Assembly (NCBI RefSeq): GCF_007997005.1
Contig: NZ_VOSL01000146.1
Coordinates: 25,566-89,565 of the forward strand
Direction: 5' to 3'
DNA length: 64,000 nucleotides
From: Lujinxingia vulgaris
Lineage (GTDB): Bacteria; Myxococcota_A; Bradymonadia; Bradymonadales; Bradymonadaceae
The notes beneath the pieces were generated by a model. The model was not told the DNA's origin. It saw nothing but the letters and a program-made list of their open reading frames with translations, and made no database searches. The translations under genes and the position numbers were made by a program. This document shows, piece by piece, positions 28,313-36,995 of this stretch (position 1 is the first letter of the stretch; every line of letters starts with the position of its first letter).

Positions 28313-29302
28313 ATGGTGGTTTTTCGTAGCGACGCGCCGGGCGCGTTCTGGCGAGCGCTGGTAGGGCTTTGTCTTGTGGTGGGCGCGCTCGCGCTGAGTT
28401 CGCCGGTGATGGCGCAGGGGATGTCGATGTTGGAGACGATCCGCGCGGCCAACGATGCGTTTGAGTCGGAGGACTACCAGACGGCGTACGATCTCTACAG
28501 CGAGGCGTATGAGCAGCTTCCGGAGCCGACGATCCTCTACCGTATGGGCCAGGCCGCCGAAAACCTGGGGATGTACCGCGAGGCCATTGATCACTACACG
28601 ACCTACCTCGATGAGGGGCAGGATATTGAGTTCATCGGACGCATCGCCGAGGTGGTGCCGATGTTGCGCGAGAAGGTTCCGGCGATCCTCGATGTGAGCA
28701 GTGAGCCGGCCGGGGCCGCGATCGTGGCGGTGGACGCCGAAGGTGGCGAGCAGGAGCTCGGAGTGACGCCGGCCCAGGTGGATGTGGGGCCGGGAGAGGT
28801 CACCGTGGTACTGCGCGCCGAGGGCTACGAGGAGGCGATCTGGCAGGAGAACGCCGAGGCCGAAGGCAGCTACACCTGGGCGCCCGTGCTCGTGGAGGCG
28901 GCGCCGGTGTTGGTGGCTCAAGACGATGTGAGCGACGTGCAGGGTGAAGGCGGCACGCTGGGGACCTGGGGCTGGACGACGACCGGTCTGGGCGTGGCAG
29001 CGCTGGCCACCGGCGGTGTGTTCACGCTCCTTCAAAACGGCACGACCGAAGAGGTGAACTCCTACGACAAGCAGGCCGCCGGCGCGAGCCGCGAGGAGCT
29101 CGAGGGGCTGAAGAGCGACGCCACCGGCTACTTCCAGACGGCGCGCGCGGCGTACATCGCCGGCGGTGTGTTGACGGCGGCCGGCGTGGGCATGCTCATC
29201 TACAACGCCACGCAGGGCGAGGAGGCCTCGGAGGAGGGCTTGAGCTTTGAGGGCGGCGTCAGCCCCGATGGCGGCTTTGTCGGGCTGCGCGGTCGATTCT
29301 GA
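28313..29302 (+). CDS. Exported TPR / PEGA-domain protein with C-terminal hydrophobic helices
   Basis: The 329-residue protein has a signal peptide (cleavage near SPVMAQG), a TPR region (about 35-120, with YDLYSEAYEQLPEPTILYRM and AENLGMYREAIDHYTTYL), a PEGA-type surface-binding domain (about 125-195, LDVSSEPAGAAIVAVD to VVLRAEGYEEA), then two hydrophobic helices with GxG-type packing. I start at ATG 28313 after AGGAGG; a GTG just upstream is possible. A related protein is at 48878-50035. It is followed 10 bases later by a kinase gene, so the pair is probably co-expressed, and this protein may be a periplasmic partner or sensor (inference). Confidence 0.8.
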   Translation: MVVFRSDAPGAFWRALVGLCLVVGALALSSPVMAQGMSMLETIRAANDAFESEDYQTAYDLYSEAYEQLPEPTILYRMGQAAENLGMYREAIDHYTTYLDEGQDIEFIGRIAEVVPMLREKVPAILDVSSEPAGAAIVAVDAEGGEQELGVTPAQVDVGPGEVTVVLRAEGYEEAIWQENAEAEGSYTWAPVLVEAAPVLVAQDDVSDVQGEGGTLGTWGWTTTGLGVAALATGGVFTLLQNGTTEEVNSYDKQAAGASREELEGLKSDATGYFQTARAAYIAGGVLTAAGVGMLIYNATQGEEASEEGLSFEGGVSPDGGFVGLRGRF

Positions 29303-29312
29303 AGGTGTCTCA

Positions 29313-31751
29313 ATGATCGGAACAGGCGTGTGGTTGGTGGCGCAGGTCGCGGATTACGTGGACCTGGCTGAGGGTGTGGGCTACGGCACCAGCCTCTCGT
29401 CCTGGATCGCGCTGGTGGGCGGTCTTGTTGTGGTGGGCGTGCTCGTCGGAGTGGTGTTTGCCGGGATTCGCTGGGTGCGCGTGGCGATGAGCGCCAGCAA
29501 CAGCGCGCCGGTGCAGATGCTGCCGCGTGAGACGCGGGAGCGGGTCGATAAGGCGATCGCGTCGGGGGAGTTTGAGGTCGCTGGCGATCTTCTCACGCGG
29601 GCCGAAGCGCTCGATGAGGCGGCGGAGGCGTACTTCAAGGGGGGCGTGTTTTTGAAGGCGGCGCGCACCTTTGAGCAGGCCGGGAGCCGACTTCAGGCGA
29701 TCTATTGTTTTAAACGCGCCGGCGATCACGAGCAGGCCGCGCGGGTCTATGAGCAGATGGGGGACACGCGCGCGGCTGCCGCGGAGTACTTTCAGGCGGG
29801 GGCCTGGGAGCGCGCGGCGCAGCATTACGAGCGCGCCGACGATATGCGTCGGGCCGCCGAGAATTACGTGCGCGCGGAGCGCTGGTTGGAGGCGGCCCGG
29901 GCCTACGACGCCGCCCAGCGCCCGGGGGATGCGGCCGAGTATTATGCGCGCCATGTGGAGCGGCAACGCGCCGAGCATGGCATTGATGCGGCGGCGCTTC
30001 CCGACGAGCTGCGTGAGCAGGCCCGGCGCGCCGGGGAGTTGTTCCGGGAGGCCGGCGAGAATCAGCGCGCCAGCGAGATCTTTCTGGCGGCGGGGTTTGC
30101 GGCTGAGGCTGCCGAGACGTTGCGTGTCTCCGGCGACTTTACGCGTGCCGCGGAGTTGTTGATCGAAGCGCGTCAGCCGGAGCTCGCTGCGAAGTTTTTG
30201 GAAGAGGCCGGTGAGGCCAAACGGGCCGCGCGTATGCGAGCGCAGGTGGCCCTGGCCGATGGCGAGCGTGCGGAGGCGGCCGCGCATCTTCGCGACGCCG
30301 GAGAGTATGCGCAGGCCGCCGAGCTGTTTGCGGAGATCGGCAAGATGGAGCAGGCCGCCGAGCTCTACGAGAAGCTCGGCGAGTTTGAGGAGGCGCTTAA
30401 GCTCTATCTGGAGATTCCACGCTTCGCGCATGCGGCGCGTTGCGCCGAGCAGGCCGGCCATCTGGCGCGGGCTGCGGAGTACTATCAGGAAGCCGGCGAT
30501 GTGGAGGGGCAGCTGCGGGTGCTCGATCAGCAGGGGGACTACTTCCGGGTGGGGCGGCTGCGCTTTGAGCATCGCATGTACGAGGAGGCGCTCGACGCCC
30601 TCTCGAAGATCGACTCTCGCGACGCGATGTACAGCCGCAGCCTGGAGCTTCAGGGCGATGTGCTGCGCGCCCAGGGGCGCGCCGAGAAGGCCTACGGCAA
30701 GTACCGCGCGGCGCTGGGCAATCGGGAAGCCTCGCCCGCGACCTTGCCGCTGCTCTACAAGATGGGGCGTGCGCTGGAAGAGGAGCCCGACCTGGCCGGT
30801 GCTCTCGAATGTTATAGTAAGGTCCTGGAGGTTGAGCCCAACTTCGAAGACACGACGATGCGTGTGGGGGCGATTCGCAAGCGGATGCGCCGCGGTACAT
30901 TGACCGGCCGCACCACCAGCGGGCTCTTTGGCGGGGGTGGTGCCGAGGGCGAAGAGACGCGGCGCTACGAGATCCTCGAAGAGATCGCCCGCGGCGGGAT
31001 GGGCATTGTCTACAAGGCGCGCGACACGGTGCTGGGCCGGGTGGTGGCGTTTAAGATCCTCGGCGAGAACCTGCGCGATAATGAGACCGCGGTGAAGTAC
31101 TTTTTGCGTGAGGCGCGGGCCGCAGCGGCGCTCTCTCACCCCAACATCGTCACGATTTACGACGCCGGGGAGCAGGATGGCGAGTATTATATGGCGATGG
31201 AGTTCGTGGAGGGGACCACGCTCAAAGAGCTCGTTCGCCGCACCGGGGCGCTCCCCGATGACAAGGTGCGCCACATTTTTCTGGGGTGCAGCCGGGCGCT
31301 GCATTACGCGCACGGCAAGGGCATCATTCACCGCGATATCAAGAGCGGCAACGTGATGACGACGCGCGATCGGGCGCTCAAGGTGATGGACTTCGGGCTG
31401 GCGAAGTTTTTGAAGGAGTACCAGAACAACCATACCCAGCAGGTGGGCACGCCCTTCTATATGTCGCCGGAGCAGATCATCGGCAAAGACATCGACTTCC
31501 GTAGCGACTTGTACAGCCTGGGATGCACGATCTTTGAGTGTGCGACGGGCACCGTGCCCTTCTTTAAGGGCGATCTGAGCTACCATCACCTGCACACGCG
31601 TCCGCCCTCGCCACGCTCGATCAACCCGGGGTTGAGCGAGGAGACGGACGCGATGATCTTGAAGTTGCTGGAGAAGGAGCCCGACCGGCGTTACCAGTCG
31701 GCCAAAGAGGTGATCGACGCGCTGAGTGCGGCCACGGCGGCGCGGGCCTGA
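29313..31751 (+). CDS. Membrane-anchored TPR-repeat Ser/Thr protein kinase (kinase at C-terminus)
   Basis: The 812-residue protein starts with a single membrane helix (about 29-52), followed by roughly 450 residues of Ala/Glu-rich helical repeats of TPR/SNAP type (for example AARVYEQMGDTRAAAAEYF, AAELYEKLGEFEEALKLYLE). A complete Hanks kinase domain comes last (about 549-812). It has ARGGMGIVYKA, VVAFKIL, HRDIKSGNVM and MDFGLAKF, so it should be active. Most bacterial kinases of this group have the kinase first and a membrane helix in the middle; here the order is reversed. The start at 29313 follows GAAGGTG. Confidence 0.88.
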   Translation: MIGTGVWLVAQVADYVDLAEGVGYGTSLSSWIALVGGLVVVGVLVGVVFAGIRWVRVAMSASNSAPVQMLPRETRERVDKAIASGEFEVAGDLLTRAEALDEAAEAYFKGGVFLKAARTFEQAGSRLQAIYCFKRAGDHEQAARVYEQMGDTRAAAAEYFQAGAWERAAQHYERADDMRRAAENYVRAERWLEAARAYDAAQRPGDAAEYYARHVERQRAEHGIDAAALPDELREQARRAGELFREAGENQRASEIFLAAGFAAEAAETLRVSGDFTRAAELLIEARQPELAAKFLEEAGEAKRAARMRAQVALADGERAEAAAHLRDAGEYAQAAELFAEIGKMEQAAELYEKLGEFEEALKLYLEIPRFAHAARCAEQAGHLARAAEYYQEAGDVEGQLRVLDQQGDYFRVGRLRFEHRMYEEALDALSKIDSRDAMYSRSLELQGDVLRAQGRAEKAYGKYRAALGNREASPATLPLLYKMGRALEEEPDLAGALECYSKVLEVEPNFEDTTMRVGAIRKRMRRGTLTGRTTSGLFGGGGAEGEETRRYEILEEIARGGMGIVYKARDTVLGRVVAFKILGENLRDNETAVKYFLREARAAAALSHPNIVTIYDAGEQDGEYYMAMEFVEGTTLKELVRRTGALPDDKVRHIFLGCSRALHYAHGKGIIHRDIKSGNVMTTRDRALKVMDFGLAKFLKEYQNNHTQQVGTPFYMSPEQIIGKDIDFRSDLYSLGCTIFECATGTVPFFKGDLSYHHLHTRPPSPRSINPGLSEETDAMILKLLEKEPDRRYQSAKEVIDALSAATAARA

Positions 31752-31766
31752 GGCGTTGGAGGTGTG

Positions 31767-32639
31767 TCAGCGCAGGGGGCGCATGTCGTCGCGTTGCTGC
31801 AGGGCGGGCATGGCGTCGCGGGCGCGATCCTGCATCTGGCGTGCGTCGTCCGGGCGGCCCTGGCGCTCCAGGAAGGCCGCGTAGCGAAAAAGAAGCCCGG
31901 GCTGCTCGCCGATGCGCTCCAGGAGCTCCTCAAAGACCTCGGTGGCCCGAGAGGGGCGGTTGAGGTGCTCCAGGGCGTCGGTGAGGTTGAGTCCGACCTG
32001 GAGATCGTCGGGGTGGGCCTGGTAGAGGGTGTTTAAGTAGGGGAGGGCCTCGCGGTGGCGGCCTTCGGAGAGGAGCAGGATGCCGAGTCGCAGGCCGGCC
32101 TGGCGGTCGCCTGGCGAGGCGGTCCAGATCCAGAGGTAGTGGGCGATGGCGTCGTCGGGGCGGCCGAGCTCCTCAAAGGCGCGGGCGGCGGCGCGATGAA
32201 GTTCGGGGTCGTCGGGGAAGAGCACAAGCGCGTCTGAGAGTAGCGGTTGCAGGCGATCGGCGGGCAGCGTGATCTCGGCGGCGATGGTCAGGGCCTGGCG
32301 CAGGTCGGTGCGACGCTGCGCGGTGGCGGGTTCGACCGAGGCGGCCTCTCGGAGTCGAGCGATGGCGTCTTCGGGGCGGTCTTCGGCCAGCGCTCTTTCG
32401 GCCAGGGCACGGTGGGTGCTGGCCAGGAGCAGGAGGGCGTCACGCTCGGAGATGTCGGTCTCATCGAGGGCCAACTCGGCGAGCGCGCGGGCTTCGTCGG
32501 GCCGATCGCTCTCGAGGGCTGCGCGAGCGTCGGCCATGTAGAGCTCACCGGGGCCGGGCTTATGGGCGCAGGCCGTTGTGGTGAGCAGGGTTGCGAGCGT
32601 CGCTGCGGAACACAGGCCTCGCCAGCTGAGGGGGGACAT
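31767..32639 (-). CDS. TPR-repeat lipoprotein
   Basis: The 290-residue protein has a signal peptide ending in LLTTTAC, so it is probably lipidated. The rest is made of TPR-like helical pairs (ARALAELALDETDISERDA, AIAHYLWIWTASPGDRQAG, ALPYLNTLYQAHPDDLQVG, ATEVFEELLERIGEQPGL). I chose the ATG at 32639 because GGGAG stands seven bases before it; the longer open frame upstream has no signal peptide. It converges on the kinase gene with a 15-base gap and diverges from the EboC-like gene. It probably scaffolds an envelope complex (inference). Confidence 0.8.
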   Translation of the reverse strand: MSPLSWRGLCSAATLATLLTTTACAHKPGPGELYMADARAALESDRPDEARALAELALDETDISERDALLLLASTHRALAERALAEDRPEDAIARLREAASVEPATAQRRTDLRQALTIAAEITLPADRLQPLLSDALVLFPDDPELHRAAARAFEELGRPDDAIAHYLWIWTASPGDRQAGLRLGILLLSEGRHREALPYLNTLYQAHPDDLQVGLNLTDALEHLNRPSRATEVFEELLERIGEQPGLLFRYAAFLERQGRPDDARQMQDRARDAMPALQQRDDMRPLR

Positions 32640-32694
32640 AGGTAGACTCCCGAATGAGGACGTCGCGTCGAGACGCGGATGGCGGGGGTGTGTG

Positions 32695-33552
32695 ATGGCC
32701 ATTCGCGTCGCCAGTCGGCGTCGTGAGGATGAGACACCTTCTTCGCTAACATTGACGAGCGCGCTTTTGAAGATCTTCGATCCCCATATCCGAAGTCGCA
32801 CGCAGAGCGACGCCGATCTCAAGAACCTGGCCTACTTCGGGACGGAGCGCGTGGTGAGCTGCCTGTCGATGGGGCGGGTGCCGGAGCGGGCCGAGGAGCT
32901 TCTCGGGGCGATGGAGGCGCATGCGGTCGCGGAGATGCGCCGGCTGGAGCGTTGTGGCCTGGAGGCGGGCGCGGCGCTGGGGGTGTTGCCCGGGATGCGG
33001 CCGCGGCGCGCCCACTATGAGGTGTGGCGTCGCATGCCGGAGCTGCTGGCGCTGCCCACAGTGGTGGCGCTCGGTGAGGTAGGGGTGTGGGAAGATACCG
33101 AGTCGCAGTGGCAGCTTTTTGATCGGCAGGTGAAGATCGCGCAGGAGGCGGGGATCGAGGCGGTCATCGTGACGCCGCCGCGCGATCTTCGGGTGACGTT
33201 GACCTACAAGATGATGCAGCGCCTGGAGAAACGTCGGGTCGATCCGTCGCGTGTTTTGATGATGCATGTCGACGAAACGACGCTCGTCAACGTGGTGCAG
33301 AGTGGCTTCGGGGCGGGCGTGGCGGTGGGGGCCTCGACCCTGGAGCCGCGCCGCGCTGCCCGGGTGGTGCGCGACGCGATGGAGACGCTGGGCTCGTATG
33401 AGCGCATCGCGCTGAGCTCGGCGCTTCGGGTGGGGGGATCGGACCTGCTGGCGATCCCCAAGACGGTCGAGGCGTTGCGAGCGCTGGGCTCAGGGGATGA
33501 CGAGGTCGAGGCGCTGGTCTGCGGCAACGCCTCGGCCATCATCGATGGATGA
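32695..33552 (+). CDS. EboC/TatD-like TIM-barrel protein with degenerate metal site
   Basis: The 285-residue protein follows the pattern of the TatD-like family that includes EboC (COG1099 type): FDPHIRSRTQSDADL, VVALGEVGVWEDTE, a TPPRDLR segment, VLMMHVDETT and a final KTVEALRAL. Known members use FDPHxH, the Glu of GExG, a His before TPHRD, a His in DHxxEE and a late Asp. Here the second His of the first motif is Arg, the His of the third is missing (VTPPRD), and the Asp region reads SSALRVGG. It therefore probably binds metal poorly or not at all. ATG at 32695. Its last 63 bases overlap the end of the PAP2 gene on the other strand. Confidence 0.7.
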   Translation: MAIRVASRRREDETPSSLTLTSALLKIFDPHIRSRTQSDADLKNLAYFGTERVVSCLSMGRVPERAEELLGAMEAHAVAEMRRLERCGLEAGAALGVLPGMRPRRAHYEVWRRMPELLALPTVVALGEVGVWEDTESQWQLFDRQVKIAQEAGIEAVIVTPPRDLRVTLTYKMMQRLEKRRVDPSRVLMMHVDETTLVNVVQSGFGAGVAVGASTLEPRRAARVVRDAMETLGSYERIALSSALRVGGSDLLAIPKTVEALRALGSGDDEVEALVCGNASAIIDG

Positions 33553-34530
33553 GCTCGCCCGGGCCTGCGCGGGCTCGGGTGTTGGGCTGGGGGCGACGTC
33601 GAGGGCCAGGCCTCGGCGGGTGTGGGGGACGCCGCGTGCGTCAAAGCGGGTGTTGTAAACCAGCGTCGAGATGAGGGTCCCCACCGCCGCGCCCACCACA
33701 ACATCGGAGAGGAAGTGCTTCTGGTCGTAGAGTCGGCTCACCGCCACGGTGGTCGCCGCGCCGTAGAGCAGGGTGTAAGGCAGCGCGCGACCGAGCAAAA
33801 AGCGCTCGGTCGGTTCGGCGTCGACCAGCACGCGGTGGTAGAGTCCGTCGCTGATGTCGCGCGCCAGAAAGGTCGCCGCCGCGAAGCTCAATGAGGAGTG
33901 CCCCGAGAAGAACGAGAGGTAGTCTTCGCCGCCGTGCCAGCCGTAGGCGCGACGCTCCAGCGCGACGTAGGGGCGCGCTCGGCCCACGAAGAACTTGGCG
34001 GCGTTGGTCAGGAGCGCCGTCCAGGTGAAGCTCTCCAGGTAGGCCATCGTGCTGTGCAGGTGGTAGGGGCCCTGCCAGGGGTAGAGCTTCTGACCGGTGA
34101 GGCCGGTCCAGCCGGCACCCAGCCCGTAGTAGAGCACGGGCAGGGCGCTGAGGGCGTAGCCGCCGTAGTCCGGGATGCCGCCCAAAAAGGGCGCGCCGCT
34201 CTCCAGATCGCCGTGAAAGTTCTCTGCGACGCGGTAGTCGAGGCTCCCCGGGGTGGGGGCGCCCATCGCGGGCACCGGCGCTTCAAAGAGCCGGCCACCA
34301 AAGACCGTGATCACCGCCGAGGTGGGAAAGAGCACCCCGATGGTGCCCAGGGCTACGGGCGAGTAGGTCCGGGTCAGCGGGATCGTCGAAGCGGTGGAGG
34401 GTGGCGGCGAGACTTCTGCTGCGGGTCCCGCTTCTCCGACGGGCTGTTGGGCGAGGGTCAGCGCTGGCGAGCTGAAGACGAAGAGCAGCGCTGCGAAGAG
34501 GGCGCTGAGATGGGGGCGAGTGAGGATCAT
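33490..34530 (-). CDS. PAP2-family membrane phosphatase, exported
   Basis: The 346-residue protein has a signal peptide (cleavage near LTLAQQ), then a PAP2 core with all three motifs: KFFVGRARPY (motif 1), SFFSGHSSLSFA (motif 2) and SRLYDQKHFLSDVVVGA (motif 3, catalytic His). Family members remove phosphate from lipid phosphates such as undecaprenyl pyrophosphate or phosphatidic acid. The C-terminal tail after the third motif is long and low in complexity. A glycosyl or carrier-lipid role is plausible, but nothing nearby points to a pathway. Confidence 0.85.
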   Translation of the reverse strand: MILTRPHLSALFAALLFVFSSPALTLAQQPVGEAGPAAEVSPPPSTASTIPLTRTYSPVALGTIGVLFPTSAVITVFGGRLFEAPVPAMGAPTPGSLDYRVAENFHGDLESGAPFLGGIPDYGGYALSALPVLYYGLGAGWTGLTGQKLYPWQGPYHLHSTMAYLESFTWTALLTNAAKFFVGRARPYVALERRAYGWHGGEDYLSFFSGHSSLSFAAATFLARDISDGLYHRVLVDAEPTERFLLGRALPYTLLYGAATTVAVSRLYDQKHFLSDVVVGAAVGTLISTLVYNTRFDARGVPHTRRGLALDVAPSPTPEPAQARASSSIDDGRGVAADQRLDLVIP

Positions 34531-34728
34531 CGTCGGACTGCGTGGAGGAGGGGGGGTGACGTGGCGCTCCCGAAGGGTGTGGACGGAGCGAGGCGTTTGC
34601 CTGTGAGCGGGCTCGCTGCCTATAAGGAGCGTGTGTACGGGTCGGCGACCTTATGGTGTCGACTTGAGAAAAGATCAAGGGTGCCGCGGTGGCGTCCGGG
34701 TGACTCGTTGAATGTTCCATGAAAGCAG

Positions 34729-35598
34729 GTGGTTGTGGCTGATCAATCGCAAAAGCATCCTTCGCACACGTTGACGCCGGGCGATCTTTTACGCGCCTTC
34801 GGGCAGCGTACCAAGAAGCAGTTCGGGCAGCACTTTCTGGTCGACCCGAGCATTCTGGAGGAGATCGTGCGCTGTGCGGGGCTCAAGCCCGGCGACGCGG
34901 TGATCGAGATCGGGCCGGGCTGCGGCACGCTTACCCTGACGATGCTGCAGGCGGGGGCGGCGGTGGACTCCATCGAGATCGACCGTGACGCGGTTGAGTT
35001 TTTGCAGGAGGCGCTGCCACCGGCGTGGGGATTTACGCTGCACCCGGGCGACGCGCTGAAGACCGACATGGCGGCGATCGTGGCCAGCCGGCCCGGTCCG
35101 TGGAAGGCGGTGGCGAACCTTCCGTATAACGTGGGGACGGAGGTCACGTTTCGGCTCTTTGAGCTGCGCGAGACGATCGGTTCGATGACCCTGATGTACC
35201 AGCGGGAGGTGGCGCGGCGCATGGTGGCCAGAGCCGGTGACGATGATTACGGCGCGCTGAGCCTGATGGTGGAGCTTTATGCCGACGCTGAGATCGTGAT
35301 GAGCCTGCCGCCCGGGGCCTTTGTGCCGCCGCCGAAGGTGCACAGCGCGGTGGTGAACTTTGAGATGTTGCCAGAGACGCGCATTGAGGATGAGGCGCGG
35401 CGGGCGTTTTTTGAGAAGGTCGTGAAGTCCGCATTCCAGGCGCGTCGCAAGACCCTGCCGAACGGGCTCAAGGCGCTTAAGCTCCCCAAAGATCAGGTCG
35501 TGGCCGCGATCGAGTCGGCCGGGCTCTCGCCGAAGGTGCGGCCGGAGCGGGTGGGGTTTGAGGCGTTTCTGGCGGTCAGCGACGCGTTGCGCGGCTGA
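34729..35598 (+). CDS. rsmA: 16S rRNA dimethyladenosine transferase (RsmA/KsgA)
   Basis: RsmA dimethylates two adjacent adenosines in helix 45 of 16S rRNA during small-subunit assembly. The 289-residue protein shows KKQFGQHFLVDPSILEEIV, the SAM-binding loop VIEIGPGCGTLTLTML, IEIDRDAVEFLQE and the catalytic NLPYNVGTEV motif; FVPPPKVHSAVV closes the domain. The start is probably GTG at 34729 (AGCAGG before it); a second GTG two codons on is equally possible. Confidence 0.96.
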   Translation: MVVADQSQKHPSHTLTPGDLLRAFGQRTKKQFGQHFLVDPSILEEIVRCAGLKPGDAVIEIGPGCGTLTLTMLQAGAAVDSIEIDRDAVEFLQEALPPAWGFTLHPGDALKTDMAAIVASRPGPWKAVANLPYNVGTEVTFRLFELRETIGSMTLMYQREVARRMVARAGDDDYGALSLMVELYADAEIVMSLPPGAFVPPPKVHSAVVNFEMLPETRIEDEARRAFFEKVVKSAFQARRKTLPNGLKALKLPKDQVVAAIESAGLSPKVRPERVGFEAFLAVSDALRG

Positions 35599-35616
35599 GG
35601 TGGCAGATACGCGGCT

Positions 35617-36099
35617 TCAGACGTTGCGTGGCGGGGTGGTGCGGTGCAGGTGGGGCGGGAGGAAGGTCTCGGCGTGGCGGGCCTCCACCTCGTAAGAGAT
35701 GTTGAGGTAGGCCTGGCGGTCGCCCAGCCCGGCGAGCAGGCCGCGGGCGTATTCGCTGAGGTAGCGGGCCAGGAAGTTGGCGGAGCCGTCGCGCAGGAAT
35801 TGCACGACGTGGGCCATCTCGTGGGTGACAAGGTAGAGGGGAAGTCGCAGGTCGTCGGAGAAGATGCGCCGGCGGATGTAGATGCGATCGCGCAGGGCAA
35901 TGCCGGCGGCGTTGCGGCGCAGCGCAGCATGCGCGACGAGGTCGCGAGGGCCGTAGAGGGCGGGGCGGTCGTCAGGGTAGGGGATCAAGCGCGCGATGTG
36001 GGCGGCGCGCTCCACCAGGGGCCGCGGGCCCACGCCGGCGTTGGTGAGCGCCTCAATGACCAGGGGGCGCTCCTCGTCGAGCAGCGGGCGCGCGTTCAT
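35617..36099 (-). CDS. DUF4157-like zinc metallopeptidase, small
   Basis: The 160-residue protein carries an HExxH zinc motif in LVTHEMAHVVQFLRDG followed by SYEVEARHAE, whose glutamates could give the third ligand. This resembles the DUF4157 and eCIS-core type of metallopeptidase, usually a domain of about 80 residues found in toxins or injected particles. It has no signal peptide. The ATG at 36099 overlaps the stop of the matrixin gene upstream (ATGA), so the two proteases are co-expressed. Function unknown. Confidence 0.65.
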   Translation of the reverse strand: MNARPLLDEERPLVIEALTNAGVGPRPLVERAAHIARLIPYPDDRPALYGPRDLVAHAALRRNAAGIALRDRIYIRRRIFSDDLRLPLYLVTHEMAHVVQFLRDGSANFLARYLSEYARGLLAGLGDRQAYLNISYEVEARHAETFLPPHLHRTTPPRNV

Positions 36100-36995
36100 G
36101 CGCGGGCCCGGCGTCGACGCCATACTATACCGAGTGCCAGCAGGGTTCCGGCGAGCAGCGCGCTGTGGTCGGGCTGGCCCGGGGCGACCAGCGAGCAGAT
36201 GCCGCCTTGCTGCTGAGGCTGTGAGGGCGGGGTCACGTCGGGCGTGCCTAGCGGGTAGATGGTGCAGAGGCCCTCAATGTCGCCGGGGTGCAGGTCGCGT
36301 TTGTCGATCTCGCCCTCGCGGGCGGTGGCGTACATGGTGGTGTCGGGGTTGGGCGCGTGGTCCAGGCCCAGGAAGTGACCGACTTCGTGGGTGAGGGTGT
36401 TGCGAAGATCCATGGTGCCGGCTTCGCCGTTTTCGCTGTTGCTGAAGACGTAGTCGGCGCCGTTCATCTCGATGTCGGCGTCGTAGATGCGGCCATCGAC
36501 CCGGCTGAAGGTCACCGTCGTCAGCGCGATCGCCTGGCCGTTCTGGCTGGGCCAGCTCTCATCCTGAAATACGAAGACGTTGATGTTCTGTGAGGGCGGG
36601 CTGTTGATGTAGTCGGCCTGAAACGCGGTGGTGCCGCGGTATTCAAGCAGAAACTCGGAACACTCCGGGACGTTCCAGGCGTCAAACGCGCTGACGATGT
36701 CTTCTTCAAGCTCCGGCGGGATGGTGTTGTCGTCGGGGTGCAGGTTCGGGGAACCCAGCTCATTGATGTAATAGGGCACCGTGAGCGAGGGCCACTCCAC
36801 GGGGACCTTGGGGTAGCCTTCGCAGGGCAGACCCAGGTCGGGCTCGCACGTCATGGTGCGGCGGAAGTTGTTGCTCAGAGGGGCTTCCTCTTCGACCAGC
36901 GGCTCTTCGTCCCAGGCCTCCTCGTGGGTGCAGGCGGACAGGGCGATGGCGAGCAGGCCCGGCAGGGCGATGTGGCGCAACTTCAGCAGCGTCAT
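36096..36995 (-). CDS. Matrixin-type zinc metalloprotease lipoprotein with MYXO-CTERM-like tail
   Basis: The 299-residue protein has a lipobox LLAIALSAC at its start and the matrixin zinc signature HEVGHFLGLDH near residue 210, followed by a Met-turn-like PDTTMYA. The end carries a single Cys (GGICSLVAP), a hydrophobic helix and RRRRARA, the layout of MYXO-CTERM or related sorting tails. Having both a lipobox and a sorting tail is unusual and suggests a surface-exposed protease. It overlaps its neighbours by 4 bases on each side, forming a three-gene operon. Confidence 0.82.
   Translation of the reverse strand: MTLLKLRHIALPGLLAIALSACTHEEAWDEEPLVEEEAPLSNNFRRTMTCEPDLGLPCEGYPKVPVEWPSLTVPYYINELGSPNLHPDDNTIPPELEEDIVSAFDAWNVPECSEFLLEYRGTTAFQADYINSPPSQNINVFVFQDESWPSQNGQAIALTTVTFSRVDGRIYDADIEMNGADYVFSNSENGEAGTMDLRNTLTHEVGHFLGLDHAPNPDTTMYATAREGEIDKRDLHPGDIEGLCTIYPLGTPDVTPPSQPQQQGGICSLVAPGQPDHSALLAGTLLALGIVWRRRRARA

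Noticed and set aside
29310..31595. A 761-residue minus-strand frame across the TPR kinase
   Set aside because: Antisense to the TPR repeats and kinase motifs; shadow.
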